Of a DNA stretch of 64,000 nt, positions 52,496 through 62,553 are shown piece by piece. Each line of letters begins with the position of its first letter. The first letter of the stretch is position 1. Location of the stretch: positions 1 through 64,000 of the forward strand of contig JACCWJ010000005.1 in NCBI GenBank assembly GCA_013697705.1, given 5' to 3'. The notes beneath the pieces were generated by a model that made no database searches, was not told where the DNA came from, and worked only from the letters and a program-made list of their open reading frames with translations. A program made the translations under genes and the position numbers. Origin of the DNA: Gammaproteobacteria bacterium (lineage in GTDB: Bacteria > Pseudomonadota > Gammaproteobacteria > UBA6002).

Positions 52496-53350
52496 ATGTA
52501 TGATAAATTGGATTACTTAAAAGCTAAACTTCTTACAGTGCCCAAAGATATAACCTCCGCTCTTAAAGAGGATGCAGCAACACAGATTGAGTCGGAATTA
52601 GAATATCTGGCTGCTAATAAGACAGATGAAGTTGTTAAAATTAACGTTTTATTGGCACTGCTTTTATTGGCTCATCAGCTTGAGATGAAGAAAATAGCCT
52701 TCTCAGAAGTGATTAAAGAACAAATAAAAGATCAATTTCAAGACATGGCGTCTCATGTTGATCTTCGCAATTGGATTGTGCAAACAATGCAGGGTATTCC
52801 CGAAATCCAGTGCAAACCTGAAGCAAATATTTCCAATCAAATAGCCGTAGATAAGCTGAAGCAACAGCTATCGGACTTCAAAACTTGTGTCAATTCAATC
52901 GTGGGTCAAGAGCTAGTTGAAGCGTCTAAGAATAAAACCCCCGCCAACCTACTGGATATTCTACTTCTTACAGCGCTGGCAAAGCAGCGTATCGTAAATT
53001 TTAATGATAAATCTGTTCAAGATGATTTCCGTTCTTTTTCCAGGTGTATGCAAAGTATGACCCGTGAAAAGAAAATGCAAAAACTGGGCAATATAGCGTC
53101 AGCGATCTGTTATACATGCGCTCTTATAGGTGTGATTATCATTGTTGCAGGCGTAAGTATACCCACCGGTGGAATGGGTGGGCTTTTAGCCGTATCGATT
53201 GTAGCTGGGCTTGTGTCTGCATATGCTGAGCACACAGCAAACGCAAGAAGCGTCAACAAAAAAGCACGTGGCATTGAGGAATCGGTTAACTACTGTGTGG
53301 AGTCTGGAGCTGAATTAATGCCTGTACATCTAGGGCTGCCTATTCCGTAA
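52496..53350 (+). CDS. Hypothetical protein with C-terminal hydrophobic hairpin
   Basis: I do not recognise this 284-residue protein. The N-terminal 200 residues are helical and charged (KKIAFSEVIKEQIKDQFQDM, VDKLKQQLSDFKTCVNSI). A hydrophobic pair at about 203-248 (YTCALIGVIIIVAGVSI; GGLLAVSIVAGLVSAYA) could enter membranes. AAGGAAGCTAAAA precedes the ATG. It could be a Legionellales-restricted or effector-like protein, but nothing proves secretion. A decayed second copy of its promoter and start is downstream. Confidence 0.6.
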   Translation: MYDKLDYLKAKLLTVPKDITSALKEDAATQIESELEYLAANKTDEVVKINVLLALLLLAHQLEMKKIAFSEVIKEQIKDQFQDMASHVDLRNWIVQTMQGIPEIQCKPEANISNQIAVDKLKQQLSDFKTCVNSIVGQELVEASKNKTPANLLDILLLTALAKQRIVNFNDKSVQDDFRSFSRCMQSMTREKKMQKLGNIASAICYTCALIGVIIIVAGVSIPTGGMGGLLAVSIVAGLVSAYAEHTANARSVNKKARGIEESVNYCVESGAELMPVHLGLPIP

Positions 53351-53474
53351 TTATGCGGTGCCTAAATTTTGTTCAGTAAGAAGTTGCTGCGTTTGTCTCA
53401 TGTAATAACTAACTTTAGAAATGCTTGTAATCCACCATCTAGCCACGCAATTCACTTTTGCTCATTTTAGGCGC

Positions 53475-53614
53475 CAAAGAGGACATTTCTTGAATCTTTG
53501 CTTTCGATCTTAATTTTTTGGCTAAAATGCTGTATAGTGCTTATGGTTTGAAAGAAGAAAGGTAAGAAAATGGATGAAAAATTTACACTTAATACCCATA
53601 ACCTCCCTTCTTAA
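53475..53614 (+). pseudogene. Duplicated promoter and start of the 52496 gene family, truncated
   Basis: 53475-53580 resembles 52403-52507: CTTTGCTTTCGATCTTAA, AATGCTGTATAGTGCTT and a purine-rich leader before ATG 53570. The frame then ends after 14 codons. The body of the second gene has been lost. Confidence 0.6.
53510..53538 (+). promoter_or_regulatory. Duplicate sigma-70-like promoter
   Basis: TTAATT (53510-53515), 17 bases, TATAGT (53533-53538): the copy of 52440-52468. It now drives only a 14-codon frame or possibly the SulP gene 400 bases on. Confidence 0.4.
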
Positions 53615-53634
53615 AAGAAATACAGAACACCAAC

Positions 53635-53769
53635 AAAGTAGCCTTGATGTAGCAAAGCGAAATCAAGGTTTTTAGCGATTTGAGCCACTGGTACGAGACA
53701 AAACGCAAAATCCATTCGCCATCTCCGACTGATCGCTGGATCCCGCGATCAAGTCGCAAGACGACGACT
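53635..53769. repeat. Two dispersed palindromic repeat units
   Basis: 53635-53673 (GTAGCCTTGATGTAGC...AAATCAAGG) is a diverged relative of 61413-61451. 53731-53766 is the inverted near-copy of 62554-62590 (two mismatches by eye). The remaining bases up to 53951 carry no gene that I can support; a minus-strand frame across them is made of repeat sequence. Confidence 0.65.
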
Positions 53770-53951
53770 GAGGGAACTACGGGACGGCTCTTAGAAGCAG
53801 ACTTTAAGAAAATATTAATATTCAAACAGTAGACTGAATACTTTTGTCATTTAAAAGTGACCCGGGGTTTGTTAGATCAAATCAAGTTCAATAGAGGAAG
53901 ACATGGTAGGTGTCGCGCTTCCCCTTAAATTGCAACGAGGAAAATAACATC

Positions 53952-56216
53952 ATGAGCCTAAGAAGATATCTGAATTTAGATTTTGGAATTCCCAATTTAA
54001 TACCCGAATGGAAAAAGCTATTCTCTAAACAATACCTTCTTGATGATATTAACGCAGGCCTCACAGTTGCTTGTGTCGCCATTCCACTTTCTCTTGCGAT
54101 TGCTTTGGCGTCAGGTGTTTCCCCTGCTGTAGGTTTGGTCACTGCCATAATTGGGGGTATCGTTTGTGCTTTATTTGGAGGTACCCCATTAGCAGTGAGT
54201 GGTCCTGCGGCAGCGATGACTATTCTAATCGCGAATAGTGTGGAAAAGTTTGGTGTCAAAGGTCTCGTGTTTATCTGTTTAGTGATTGGGTTGATGCAGC
54301 TTCTGAGCGGAGTTCTTAGGCTGGGAAGATTGAGTCGTTTTGTCCCCCTTCCTGTAATCGCTGCCTTTACTTCCGGTATCGGCGTTATCATTATTATTGG
54401 CCAATTGCCCCGGATTTTTGGATTAAGTCAGCCTGCTACGGCGAGCATTTTTAGTGTTATTAGTCATCTTTGGCAGTATTTGTCCTCGATTCAACCAGTA
54501 GCGTTGATTGTGGTAGCGGTTACTATCACTATAATTCGTTTATTGCCAAAGGTCTTGCCAAAAATCCCTGCGGCCATTATCGCTGTGATAGCAGCTACAA
54601 GTATAGTGCACCTCTTTTCTCTATCTGGGCTTCCCGTTATCGGAGACATACCCCGTACCTTACCTATGCCTAAATTACCTTCCATGGCGATAAGTTCCAT
54701 GGGTGAACTGATGCTAACAACATTTACTATTTATATGCTGGCGTGTCTTGAGACCCTGCTGTCCTCTAGCGCCATTGATAAACTCATTAAGGTAGAGAAG
54801 CATGACCCAGATCAAGAATTGATAGGGCAAGGCTTAGGTAACATTGTATCCTCTCTTTTTGGTGGCATCCCGCTGACTGGCGTAATCGCGCGGTCAGCAG
54901 TGAATGTTAAGTCAGGCGCAAAGACCAGACGAGCAAGCATTATTCATTCTATTGTCCTATTATTAGCAGTTTTTTTTGCAGCACCACTTATTGCGATGAT
55001 CCCTATTGCAGCATTAGCAGGGGTATTAGTATCGGTCGCATTCTCGATGATCAATTATCAAGAGTTCCGCAATTTATTACGCACTTCTCATAGTGAGGCC
55101 GCTATTTATGCGGTGACCTTCTTAATGATTATCTTTGTGGATCTTACCGCGGGTATTCAGGTCGGTATTCTTGCCGCTTGTTTGATTATCTTAGTGCGGG
55201 CTTCAAAAAACCATATGCATATTTCTTCTCATTCTAAAGATGCGGTGCGCTTATCACTCCATGGACCTCTCACATTCTTATCAATGACTAAGGTCTCAGA
55301 ACTGGAGAAAAATTTGCAAGATGAATCCCCCTCAAAACCGATCATTTTAGATCTGTCGGATGTAACAGATTTAGATAGCTCAGGGGCTTCCGCTATCATC
55401 GACTTTGTAAATAACTTTCATAATCGCGACTTCAATGTCTTCCTCAAAGGTTTACCACGACGATTTGAATCGCTCTTCATGGTGTGTGAAGGAGAGAAAA
55501 TATTTGAGGAATGTTACATTTCGTCAGAAAGTGAATTAAAAGATAAATTATCATTAAAATCCTTTCATGGACGCTTATTGCATGGGGTGCAGAAGTTTCA
55601 TGCGGATATAGAAGGGGCGGACAAACGGCTATACGAACATATTGCCAACCGGCAAGATCCGCATACTTTATTTATCACTTGTTCTGATAGTCGCATTTTA
55701 ACATCCATGATCACTCAATCTGATCCAGGAGAATTATTTATCGTTCGAAATGTGGGTAATTTTATTCCTCCCTATAACCCGGAGGAGCTGCACAGTGAAG
55801 TGGCTGCGCTTGAGTTTGCCCTCACCCAACTTGATATCAGAGAGATTGTAATCTGTGGTCACAGTAACTGTGGCGCCATGAAAGCGGCTAGCGAAGGCAA
55901 TCTAAATTTACCTGCACAGTTAACGGGTTGGGTAGATAGGATCAAGAGTCAGTTAAATTTAAGCATTAAAGATGTTAACGAACTCGCTAAACAGAATGTA
56001 ATGAATCAAATCGGTAACTTAAAACAATACTCATTAGTTAAACAAAAACTGGAAAAGAAATCTCTTAACATTCATGGTTGGTTTATTGATTTAGAGCAAC
56101 ATGTGATTTTTGAATGGAATGAGCGTGTTAAAAGCTTCACAGCGATTGGTGCTGAGGGGACTGCGATGCCAAAACTATTAAATGCAGACAAGGAAACAGT
56201 CGAGGTATTTAATTAA
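53952..56216 (+). CDS. SulP-family anion permease fused to STAS and beta-carbonic anhydrase
   Basis: The protein of about 754 residues has a SulP transport domain of 10-14 helices (residues 25-415; INAGLTVACVAIPLSLAIAL, GTPLAVSGPAAAMTILI), a STAS domain (about 425-525; ILDLSDVTDLDSSGASAIID) and a beta-class carbonic anhydrase (about 540-750). The zinc/catalytic residues are in ITCSDSRI (Cys near 577, Asp 579, Arg 581) and CGHSNCGAM (His 637, Cys 640). Bicarbonate or sulphate uptake coupled to CO2 hydration is expected for such fusions. The ATG at 53952 (start MSLRRYLNL) is preferred to GTG 53910. Intact. Confidence 0.9.
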   Translation: MSLRRYLNLDFGIPNLIPEWKKLFSKQYLLDDINAGLTVACVAIPLSLAIALASGVSPAVGLVTAIIGGIVCALFGGTPLAVSGPAAAMTILIANSVEKFGVKGLVFICLVIGLMQLLSGVLRLGRLSRFVPLPVIAAFTSGIGVIIIIGQLPRIFGLSQPATASIFSVISHLWQYLSSIQPVALIVVAVTITIIRLLPKVLPKIPAAIIAVIAATSIVHLFSLSGLPVIGDIPRTLPMPKLPSMAISSMGELMLTTFTIYMLACLETLLSSSAIDKLIKVEKHDPDQELIGQGLGNIVSSLFGGIPLTGVIARSAVNVKSGAKTRRASIIHSIVLLLAVFFAAPLIAMIPIAALAGVLVSVAFSMINYQEFRNLLRTSHSEAAIYAVTFLMIIFVDLTAGIQVGILAACLIILVRASKNHMHISSHSKDAVRLSLHGPLTFLSMTKVSELEKNLQDESPSKPIILDLSDVTDLDSSGASAIIDFVNNFHNRDFNVFLKGLPRRFESLFMVCEGEKIFEECYISSESELKDKLSLKSFHGRLLHGVQKFHADIEGADKRLYEHIANRQDPHTLFITCSDSRILTSMITQSDPGELFIVRNVGNFIPPYNPEELHSEVAALEFALTQLDIREIVICGHSNCGAMKAASEGNLNLPAQLTGWVDRIKSQLNLSIKDVNELAKQNVMNQIGNLKQYSLVKQKLEKKSLNIHGWFIDLEQHVIFEWNERVKSFTAIGAEGTAMPKLLNADKETVEVFN

Positions 56217-56229
56217 TGTCACTTTGAAT

Positions 56230-56260
56230 GATAGCCCGGACTTAGCTTGTCCGGGCTATC
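56230..56260. terminator. Strong 12-bp hairpin between convergent genes
   Basis: GATAGCCCGGAC (56230-56241) and GTCCGGGCTATC (56249-56260) pair perfectly around a seven-base loop. It lies between the convergent SulP-CA and rpoD ends (56216 and 56269), so it probably terminates both transcripts; the U-tract is poor on either side. Confidence 0.7.
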
Positions 56261-56268
56261 ACCTGAAA

Positions 56269-58329
56269 CTACTCTTCTACGTCTAAGAAACTACGTAATT
56301 TTTCTGATCGGCTAGGATGGCGTAATTTACGTAATGCTTTCGCTTCAATTTGTCGTATACGCTCACGGGTAACATCGAATTGTTTGCCCACTTCTTCGAG
56401 CGTATGGTCAGTATTCATATCAATACCAAAGCGCATCCGTAATACTTTGGCTTCGCGAGGGGTAAGACTGGAAAGTACCGTCTTGGTGGCCTCTCTGAGG
56501 CCCTCAATCGTAGCAGCATCAATCGGAGATAACATTGTGGTATCTTCAATGAAGTCACCGAGATGCGAGTCGTCATCATCGCCTATCGGCGTTTCTAACG
56601 AAACGGGTTCTTTCAATTTTAGAACCTTGCGTATTTTATCTTCACTCATGTCCATAAACTTGCTCAGTTCTTCTGGACTGGGTTCTATTCCGGTTTCTTG
56701 CAGTATTTGACGAGATATACGATTGAGCTTATTGATAGTTTCAATCATATGCACAGGAATTCGAATAGTCCTGGCTTGGTCAGCAATCGAACGGGTAATG
56801 GCTTGACGTATCCACCAGGTTGCATAGGTAGAAAACTTATAGCCACGGCGATATTCAAATTTATCCACCGCTTTCATAAGACCAATATTACCTTCTTGGA
56901 TTAGATCCAGAAATTGAAGGCCACGGTTGGTGTACTTTTTCGCAATAGAAATAACTAAACGTAAATTTGCCTCAATCATTTCTTTTTTGGCGCGCCGGGC
57001 TTTGGCTTCACCAATAGACATGCGGCGATTGACTTCTTTGATATCTGGAATAGTGAGCTTGTATTCTTTTTCAATAATAATAAGTTTTTTTTGCAGCCTT
57101 AAAATTTCGGTTTCATGAGCACGCAAAATCTTCTCTTTATCTTTGTGCTTAGTAATATAACTTTCAAACCACTCAAGATTGGTCTCGTTATTAATGTAAG
57201 AATCTAGAAAATTAGCTTTAGGGGTTTTGGCTTTATCAACGCACAATTTTACAATGATACGTTCTTGTTCCTGCACCTCTACCAACATTTCCCGTAACTT
57301 ACGCGATAACTTATTGAATTGTTTAGGAGACAATTTGAAATGAATAAAGAGATCTGTTAAATTTTCTTGGATCTTTAACGCTTTGGCGCTGTGTTTGCCG
57401 TGTTTTGCTGCGGTAGTGCAGAAAGAATTATAAACCGAGCGTAATTCCTCGAAACGCTGTTTTGCAATGAGGGGATCTGGACCACTGTCCATGATGTCGG
57501 CGCCTTCGGTCGTTTCTTCATCCTCTTCTTCATCACCTTTAGGCTTAGCGGCCTCGAATTCTTCTTCCTCTTCGGTTTCTTCACCCGTTTTGGCTTCGGT
57601 TCCATCGCCTTCTTCATCACCTTCAGGTGCTAAGGCTATTTCTTCAGGAATTTCTTCGTCTAACTTTTTCTTTTTCTTGCCTGTCCCTGTGGTAGGTGCA
57701 GCAGGTTCTTCAAATTCTAAATCTCCTTCAAGATCTGCAAATTCTGGTTCAACTGGAATTTCCACTTCTTGTTCAACAATTTGGGCTTCATCAACGTCAT
57801 CATCGATAAAACCGGTGATGATATCAGTAAGACGTTTTTCACCCGTTTCCACTTTGTCGTATTGCGATAAAATTGAAGCAATGACTTCTGGATATTGTGA
57901 AAGCGCGGTTAATACGAGCTTTAAACCTTCTTCAATGCGTTTAGCAATCGCTATCTCGCCTTGGCGGGTGAGTAATTCAACGCTGCCCATTTCGCGCATA
58001 TACATGCGAACGGGATCAGTAGTGCGTCCAAATTCGCCGCTATCAATAGAAACGAAGGCAGCAACAGCTTCCTCAGCCTCATCTTCATCAATAAGAGCGA
58101 CATTTTCAGGAAGGAGGGGTGAATCTTCATCGGGCGCTGTTTCGCAGATGGTAATCCCCATTTCATGGATTCTGCTGTAAAGGATTTCTACTTGTTCAGC
58201 GTCTTCAAGAATTTCTTCGGGAATTTTATCTTTGATTTCATCATAAGTTAAAAAACCGAAGGGCTTTCTTTGCAAGCCTATCTTGAGAAGTTCTTGAAAT
58301 TCATCGTATTTATCTTGCTCAATGACCAT
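56269..58329 (-). CDS. rpoD: RNA polymerase primary sigma factor (sigma-70)
   Basis: The 686-residue housekeeping sigma factor has region 1.1 (residues 1-90), region 1.2 ([20 protein letters not shown]), a non-conserved acidic insert (about 195-300), then region 2 ([39 protein letters not shown]), region 3 and region 4 ending [20 protein letters not shown] with [10 protein letters not shown]. Length is larger than E. coli's 613 residues because of the acidic insert. ACGGAGACAGC precedes the ATG. It is the last gene of the rpsU-yqeY-dnaG-rpoD operon. Confidence 0.97.
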   Translation of the reverse strand: MVIEQDKYDEFQELLKIGLQRKPFGFLTYDEIKDKIPEEILEDAEQVEILYSRIHEMGITICETAPDEDSPLLPENVALIDEDEAEEAVAAFVSIDSGEFGRTTDPVRMYMREMGSVELLTRQGEIAIAKRIEEGLKLVLTALSQYPEVIASILSQYDKVETGEKRLTDIITGFIDDDVDEAQIVEQEVEIPVEPEFADLEGDLEFEEPAAPTTGTGKKKKKLDEEIPEEIALAPEGDEEGDGTEAKTGEETEEEEEFEAAKPKGDEEEDEETTEGADIMDSGPDPLIAKQRFEELRSVYNSFCTTAAKHGKHSAKALKIQENLTDLFIHFKLSPKQFNKLSRKLREMLVEVQEQERIIVKLCVDKAKTPKANFLDSYINNETNLEWFESYITKHKDKEKILRAHETEILRLQKKLIIIEKEYKLTIPDIKEVNRRMSIGEAKARRAKKEMIEANLRLVISIAKKYTNRGLQFLDLIQEGNIGLMKAVDKFEYRRGYKFSTYATWWIRQAITRSIADQARTIRIPVHMIETINKLNRISRQILQETGIEPSPEELSKFMDMSEDKIRKVLKLKEPVSLETPIGDDDDSHLGDFIEDTTMLSPIDAATIEGLREATKTVLSSLTPREAKVLRMRFGIDMNTDHTLEEVGKQFDVTRERIRQIEAKALRKLRHPSRSEKLRSFLDVEE

Positions 58330-58706
58330 GCTGTCTCCGTAGTACCAGTTAATGAAGTTATTAACCGTATAGGCGAAAAAAAATATTCAGCCACAGAGAG
58401 AAATACTCACTCTGTGCCACCTTTCCACGAAAAAAATTTCCTTTAGGCGCCGATAAATCGGCTTAAAAAATAGGCACGAACGTATAGCTGCTAAGCACTT
58501 TCGATAGCCTCAGCCACTCACATCCGTGTAAATGACGTTTTGGTAGCCAAAACATTGTATATTAGCAGTTAATTTTTATATTGCCAGTTTATCCCTCAAA
58601 TCCTTTCTATTAGATAAGATTAAAACAGCTTATTGCGCTAATTTAGTCACTCCGCCATCGCTCGCGACCCGGTCGCGGGAGAGGGGGAATGCAGGACTGT
58701 CCCTGG
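58330..58706. other. 377-base dnaG-rpoD intergenic region
   Basis: It is long for a macromolecular-synthesis operon. It contains a palindromic GC-rich segment near 58654-58680 (CTCGCGACCCGGTCGCGGGAG), the same style as the dispersed repeats at 53731 and 62554, and AT-rich sequence nearer rpoD. Separate rpoD promoters are usual here in gammaproteobacteria, but I could not define one by eye. Confidence 0.4.
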
Positions 58707-60425
58707 TTAACCTAATAAAAGCTTTTGTAAAAGTTGCTTTTCTTCCTGTGTTAATCCTTCCTTCTTACCTTTTGCTAACAAAATTTGGATGTGCTGTTCA
58801 ATGCCATTTTTAATAATTCTGGCAACAGCGCCTTGTAGTTCATCTTGCCAACCCTCATCGGGAGTGAGGATGTCCTGTGAGGCAAGTTCTATCACTAGCG
58901 GCTTTTGCTCTTCATCTTGCAAATGTTCTAACAAAGAGCCGGTTGTTGCAGGAGAATTTTGCTGAATAATCTGGATCACTTTTTGGAGTAAGTCCATTCC
59001 CTCCAGTTTAATAGTAAAAAAGTTCTGTGGGATTTCCAGGTTTTTGCCTAAAAGGGGACGCTGTAAAATGATGCTGAGGGCGAGTTTAAGCGGAGCATAA
59101 AGTTTTTTTGTGGGTGGTAGCAAGGCACGTGTTTTTCTAGGCGTTTCTGGCTCTGGATTTAATAGTGAGGCTATTTTTTCAAGGTTCAGACCGACCAGTT
59201 TAGATAAACGATCATACATCAATTCTTGAAAAACGCCCTTTGGCTGTTTTTGTAAGTACTTATCAACCAAATAAACGAGGCGAGTTTTACCCGCAAGCGT
59301 GTTGATTTCCGTTTCAGAGGATATTTTTTTAAAGAAGAAATCCACCAAGGGCATGGCTTCTTGGATTTTAGCTAAAAACCCTTCCTTGCCTACCTTGCGA
59401 AGGTAGCTATCGGGATCTTCTGTGGTGGGGAGAAATAAAAAATTAAGATCCAGGCCGGTATGCATAGCGGGTAATGCGATTTCCAGTGCGCGCCAGGCGG
59501 CACTACTTCCTGCCTCATCTCCATCAAAACAGAAAATTAAGGATTGAGTGAAACGGAGCAATGTTTGAATGTGCTGTGTGCTAATAGCAGTCCCCAGCGT
59601 GGCCACTGTTTCCGTCATTCCAAATTGGTGTAATGCAATGACATCCAAATAACCTTCAACAACCATAATTTGTTTTAATTGTTTATTAGCTTGCAAAGCT
59701 TCATGGAGTCCATAAAGCTCGTTGCTTTTATGAAACAGACTGGATTCCGGTGAATTTAAGTATTTTGGCATTTGATCGCCAAGACTCCTGCCCCCAAAGG
59801 CGATTGCTTGACCACGACGGTTACGGATGGGGAACATTATCCGATCACGGAATCGGTCATAAGGCGTCTTGTCTTTTTTTAAACCGAGCATGCCTACATC
59901 GACTAATTGTTTTTTTATCTCGGGGGTTTTGACCAGAGCTCGGCTCAAGTTTTCCCAACCGCTGGGGGCGAACCCTATTTGAAATTTGGCAATAATTTCG
60001 TCCGTTAAGCCGCGGTGTTGTAAATATTCGCGAGCCTGATGGTTCTGTGCCAATTGCTTTCGATAATAGAGGATAGCCTCTTCTAAAAGGTCGGTTTGTG
60101 GCTTTTTTTCAGTTTCCGTGAAGTGGCCTTGCTCCGGTAAGGGCATATTTGCCTTGGAAGCGAGTGATTCAATGGCTTCTTGGAATGATAATTTCTCATA
60201 GGCCATTAAGAAGCCAATGGCATTACCGTTAGCCTTGCAGCCAAAACAATAATAAAACTGTTTCGTTTGGCTTACGCTGAAAGAAGGTGTTTTTTCATGG
60301 TGAAAAGGACATAAGCCTGAATAATTTGCTTGGCCCGTTTTTTTAAGGGTAATACGAGGCTCTATGATTTCAACAACATCAATACGGGAGAGGACTTCAT
60401 CTATAAAAGATTGCGGTAGTTTCAC
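58707..60425 (-). CDS. dnaG: DNA primase
   Basis: The 572-residue primase synthesises RNA primers at the fork. It has the zinc ribbon CPFHHEKTPSFSV then FYYCFGCKANG (residues 40-65), the RNA-polymerase basic and Toprim domain (MVVEGYLDVIALHQFG near 262; FCFDGDEAGSSAAW near 305) and a C-terminal DnaB-binding region. It starts with GTG at 60425; no clear AGGAG site. Length is in the usual range (E. coli 581). Confidence 0.97.
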   Translation of the reverse strand: MKLPQSFIDEVLSRIDVVEIIEPRITLKKTGQANYSGLCPFHHEKTPSFSVSQTKQFYYCFGCKANGNAIGFLMAYEKLSFQEAIESLASKANMPLPEQGHFTETEKKPQTDLLEEAILYYRKQLAQNHQAREYLQHRGLTDEIIAKFQIGFAPSGWENLSRALVKTPEIKKQLVDVGMLGLKKDKTPYDRFRDRIMFPIRNRRGQAIAFGGRSLGDQMPKYLNSPESSLFHKSNELYGLHEALQANKQLKQIMVVEGYLDVIALHQFGMTETVATLGTAISTQHIQTLLRFTQSLIFCFDGDEAGSSAAWRALEIALPAMHTGLDLNFLFLPTTEDPDSYLRKVGKEGFLAKIQEAMPLVDFFFKKISSETEINTLAGKTRLVYLVDKYLQKQPKGVFQELMYDRLSKLVGLNLEKIASLLNPEPETPRKTRALLPPTKKLYAPLKLALSIILQRPLLGKNLEIPQNFFTIKLEGMDLLQKVIQIIQQNSPATTGSLLEHLQDEEQKPLVIELASQDILTPDEGWQDELQGAVARIIKNGIEQHIQILLAKGKKEGLTQEEKQLLQKLLLG

Positions 60426-60474
60426 TAAGGAGCACCACTGGTTGAACTAATTAAGATATGGATAAACGGCTACT

Positions 60475-60921
60475 TTAGAGGGACGCTAATGCATCTTTAA
60501 TTTTTTTGCTGACTTCGGCCACATCTGCTCGGCCTTGAATTTGGGGTTTTAGGATAGTCATGACCTTGCCCATGTCTTTCATTGAAGTAGCACCTGATTC
60601 TGTGAGTGCATTGTGGACAAGCTTTTCTAGCTCTGTGGAGCTTAATTGTTCAGGTAGGTAAGCTTCGAGCACCGTCAATTCATAAGATTCCTGGTCGGCT
60701 AAATCTTGCCGACCAGCATTCTGAAATTGAGAGAGGGAATCCCGCCGTTGTTTTATCATCTTGTCGATCACATTTAATATTTGTGGCTCGTCAAGTGTAA
60801 TGCGTTCATCAACCTCACGCTGCTTTATGGCTGCAAGTAACAAGCGAATAACCCCAAGGCGCCGTTGTTCTTTGGCACGCATGGCATTCTTCATATCCTC
60901 TGTTATTTTCTCCCTAAGCAT
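60475..60921 (-). CDS. yqeY: GatB/YqeY-domain protein
   Basis: The 148-residue protein has the YqeY fold: EDMKNAMRAKEQRRLGVIRL, LLAAIKQREVDERI, YLPEQLSSTELEKLVH and the terminal MGKVMTILKPQIQGRADVAE. It resembles the tRNA-binding tail of GatB; function unsettled, possibly tRNA-linked quality control. ATG 60921 follows the rpsU stop by two bases and precedes dnaG, the standard operon place. Confidence 0.9.
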   Translation of the reverse strand: MLREKITEDMKNAMRAKEQRRLGVIRLLLAAIKQREVDERITLDEPQILNVIDKMIKQRRDSLSQFQNAGRQDLADQESYELTVLEAYLPEQLSSTELEKLVHNALTESGATSMKDMGKVMTILKPQIQGRADVAEVSKKIKDALASL

Positions 60922-60923
60922 CT

Positions 60924-61193
60924 TTATACTTGCTCTTCTCTACTATATTCTCTTCTAACTTCTTTTTGTTTTACGCGTCTTGCATTGCGTTGATACAACT
61001 CTCTTTCTTTTGCTAGTTTTTTCTGGAAGCGCTTAACTGCAGCGGCACGTTTGCGTTTACGTTTTGAAGTTGGCTTTTCGTAAAACTCCATTTGCCGTAA
61101 TTTAGTTGGAATTCCAGCTTTTTCACATGCTCGTTTGAAGCGTCGTAGCGCAACATCAAAAGAATCACATTCTTTTACGTTGACGTAAGGCAT
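60924..61193 (-). CDS. rpsU: 30S ribosomal protein S21 (long form)
   Basis: The first gene of the operon encodes bS21: [20 protein letters not shown] and [20 protein letters not shown], then a Lys/Arg-rich tail binding 16S rRNA. At 89 residues it is longer than E. coli S21 (71) through a C-terminal extension ([11 protein letters not shown] end). The ribosome site is weak (GGGGTGATTTTTTA). Confidence 0.95.
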   Translation of the reverse strand: MPYVNVKECDSFDVALRRFKRACEKAGIPTKLRQMEFYEKPTSKRKRKRAAAVKRFQKKLAKERELYQRNARRVKQKEVRREYSREEQV

Positions 61194-61519
61194 TAAAAAA
61201 TCACCCCGGACTTAATATATAAGTTAAAAAACACTTATGTGGTACTCTAAAAATTAATATTTAATTTCTAGGTCACCTTATTTGCATAAGTGACAAAGGA
61301 GGGTATCTTAAAAGGAATAGGCCACTCTGTAAAGGGAATATTCATATTATGCCGGGGGAGATACACCCAGGCAGCGATGAGGGTGGGGTTAGGTTGCTGT
61401 CTTAATCTAAGTAAAGTAGCCTGGATGCAGCGCAGCGGAATCCGGGTTCCCTGATTGTACTCGGCTAGAAAAGCTCTGGGAATCGGTTGTGCGAACTTTT
61501 GGTTTAGAAGAGAAAGTAT
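61194..61519. other. Divergent rpsU/tsaD upstream region with a dispersed repeat
   Basis: The rpsU side (61194-61280) is AT-rich and should hold its promoter (a TATATT lies about 20 bases before rpsU). 61413-61451 is a copy of the dispersed GTAGCCTGGATGCAGCGC...GGAATCCGGG repeat. No small gene is convincing in between. Confidence 0.5.
61413..61451. repeat. Dispersed palindromic repeat
   Basis: GTAGCCTGGATGCAGCGCAG then CGGAATCCGGG: the ends CCTGGAT and ATCCGGG are an imperfect inverted pair around GCAGCGCAGC. It has a diverged copy at 53635-53673. Confidence 0.6.
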
Positions 61520-62533
61520 ATGAAAGTTCTTGGAATAGAAACCTCCTGTGATGAAACGGGGGTAGCCATTTATGATGCTGATAAAAAATTACTCAGCGAT
61601 AAATTATATAGCCAAATTCAACTCCATGCACAATTTGGTGGCGTGGTTCCTGAATTAGCCTCCCGCGATCACATTAAAAAATTGCCCTTATTGACTGAGG
61701 AGGCGTTGAAAGAAGCAAAGCTGTCTATTAATGAGATTGATGCAATTGCTTATACAGCAGGCCCGGGTCTTGTAGGAGCACTGATGGTCGGGGCTTGTTT
61801 TGCTAAAAGTTTAAGCTTCTCGTTAAATATTCCCGCACTCGGCGTCCATCATATGGAGGCACATTTATTAGCGGCCATGCTCGAAGACCATCCTCCATCG
61901 TTTCCATTTATTGGGTTATTAGTTTCTGGAGGCCATACCTCTCTTGTTAGCGTGAAAGGACTTGGCGAATACACTGTTCTTGGAGAAACGCTAGATGATG
62001 CAGTAGGGGAAGCGTTTGATAAAACAGCAAAGCTATTAAATTTGCCCTATCCAGGTGGAGCTGCTTTATCTCGATTAGCAAAGGAGGGAGTGCCGCGATT
62101 TACTTTCCCGCGTCCTATGATTGATCGTCCCGGCCTAGATTTCAGTTACAGTGGATTAAAAACACACGTAGCCACTGTAATAAGGAGTCACGATAAGGAT
62201 TCTCGTTTGTTCGCAGATATTGCTTACGCTTTCCAAGAAGCGGCGGTTGATACATTGGTGAGTAAAGCGAAGAAGGCGTTAGAGCAAACCCAACTTAAAC
62301 GTTTAGTGGTTGCAGGAGGCGTAGGAGCAAATGAATTACTGCGTCGTCGGTTGAGGGAAATGGGTCAATCACTCGGTGCGGAGGTTTTCTATCCTCGCCC
62401 TATCTATTGCACGGATAACGGCGCAATGGTAGCGTATTTAGGTTGCCAACGATTATTAAGAGGAGAGCAAGACCCTTCATCTAGAATTAATGTCAGAGCA
62501 AGGTGGTCTTTAGAAGATTTAAAGGGGACTTGA
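61520..62533 (+). CDS. tsaD: tRNA threonylcarbamoyladenosine synthase subunit TsaD
   Basis: The 337-residue Kae1/Qri7-family protein makes t6A37 with TsaB/C/E. It has [19 protein letters not shown], the metal ligands in [14 protein letters not shown] (HxxxH), the nucleotide loop [13 protein letters not shown], a [11 protein letters not shown] segment and [26 protein letters not shown] precedes the ATG. It is divergent from rpsU as in most gammaproteobacteria. Confidence 0.97.
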   Translation: MKVLGIETSCDETGVAIYDADKKLLSDKLYSQIQLHAQFGGVVPELASRDHIKKLPLLTEEALKEAKLSINEIDAIAYTAGPGLVGALMVGACFAKSLSFSLNIPALGVHHMEAHLLAAMLEDHPPSFPFIGLLVSGGHTSLVSVKGLGEYTVLGETLDDAVGEAFDKTAKLLNLPYPGGAALSRLAKEGVPRFTFPRPMIDRPGLDFSYSGLKTHVATVIRSHDKDSRLFADIAYAFQEAAVDTLVSKAKKALEQTQLKRLVVAGGVGANELLRRRLREMGQSLGAEVFYPRPIYCTDNGAMVAYLGCQRLLRGEQDPSSRINVRARWSLEDLKGT

Positions 62534-62553
62534 TAGTTTCTTAACTACCTTCC

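Noticed and set aside
53589-53825. 78-codon minus-strand frame
   Set aside because: It is built from dispersed repeats and has no ribosome site or recognised similarity.
57467-58180. Long plus-strand frame (237 codons, Ser-rich)
   Set aside because: It is the antisense shadow of the Glu/Asp-rich part of rpoD; Ser codons there mirror acidic codons.
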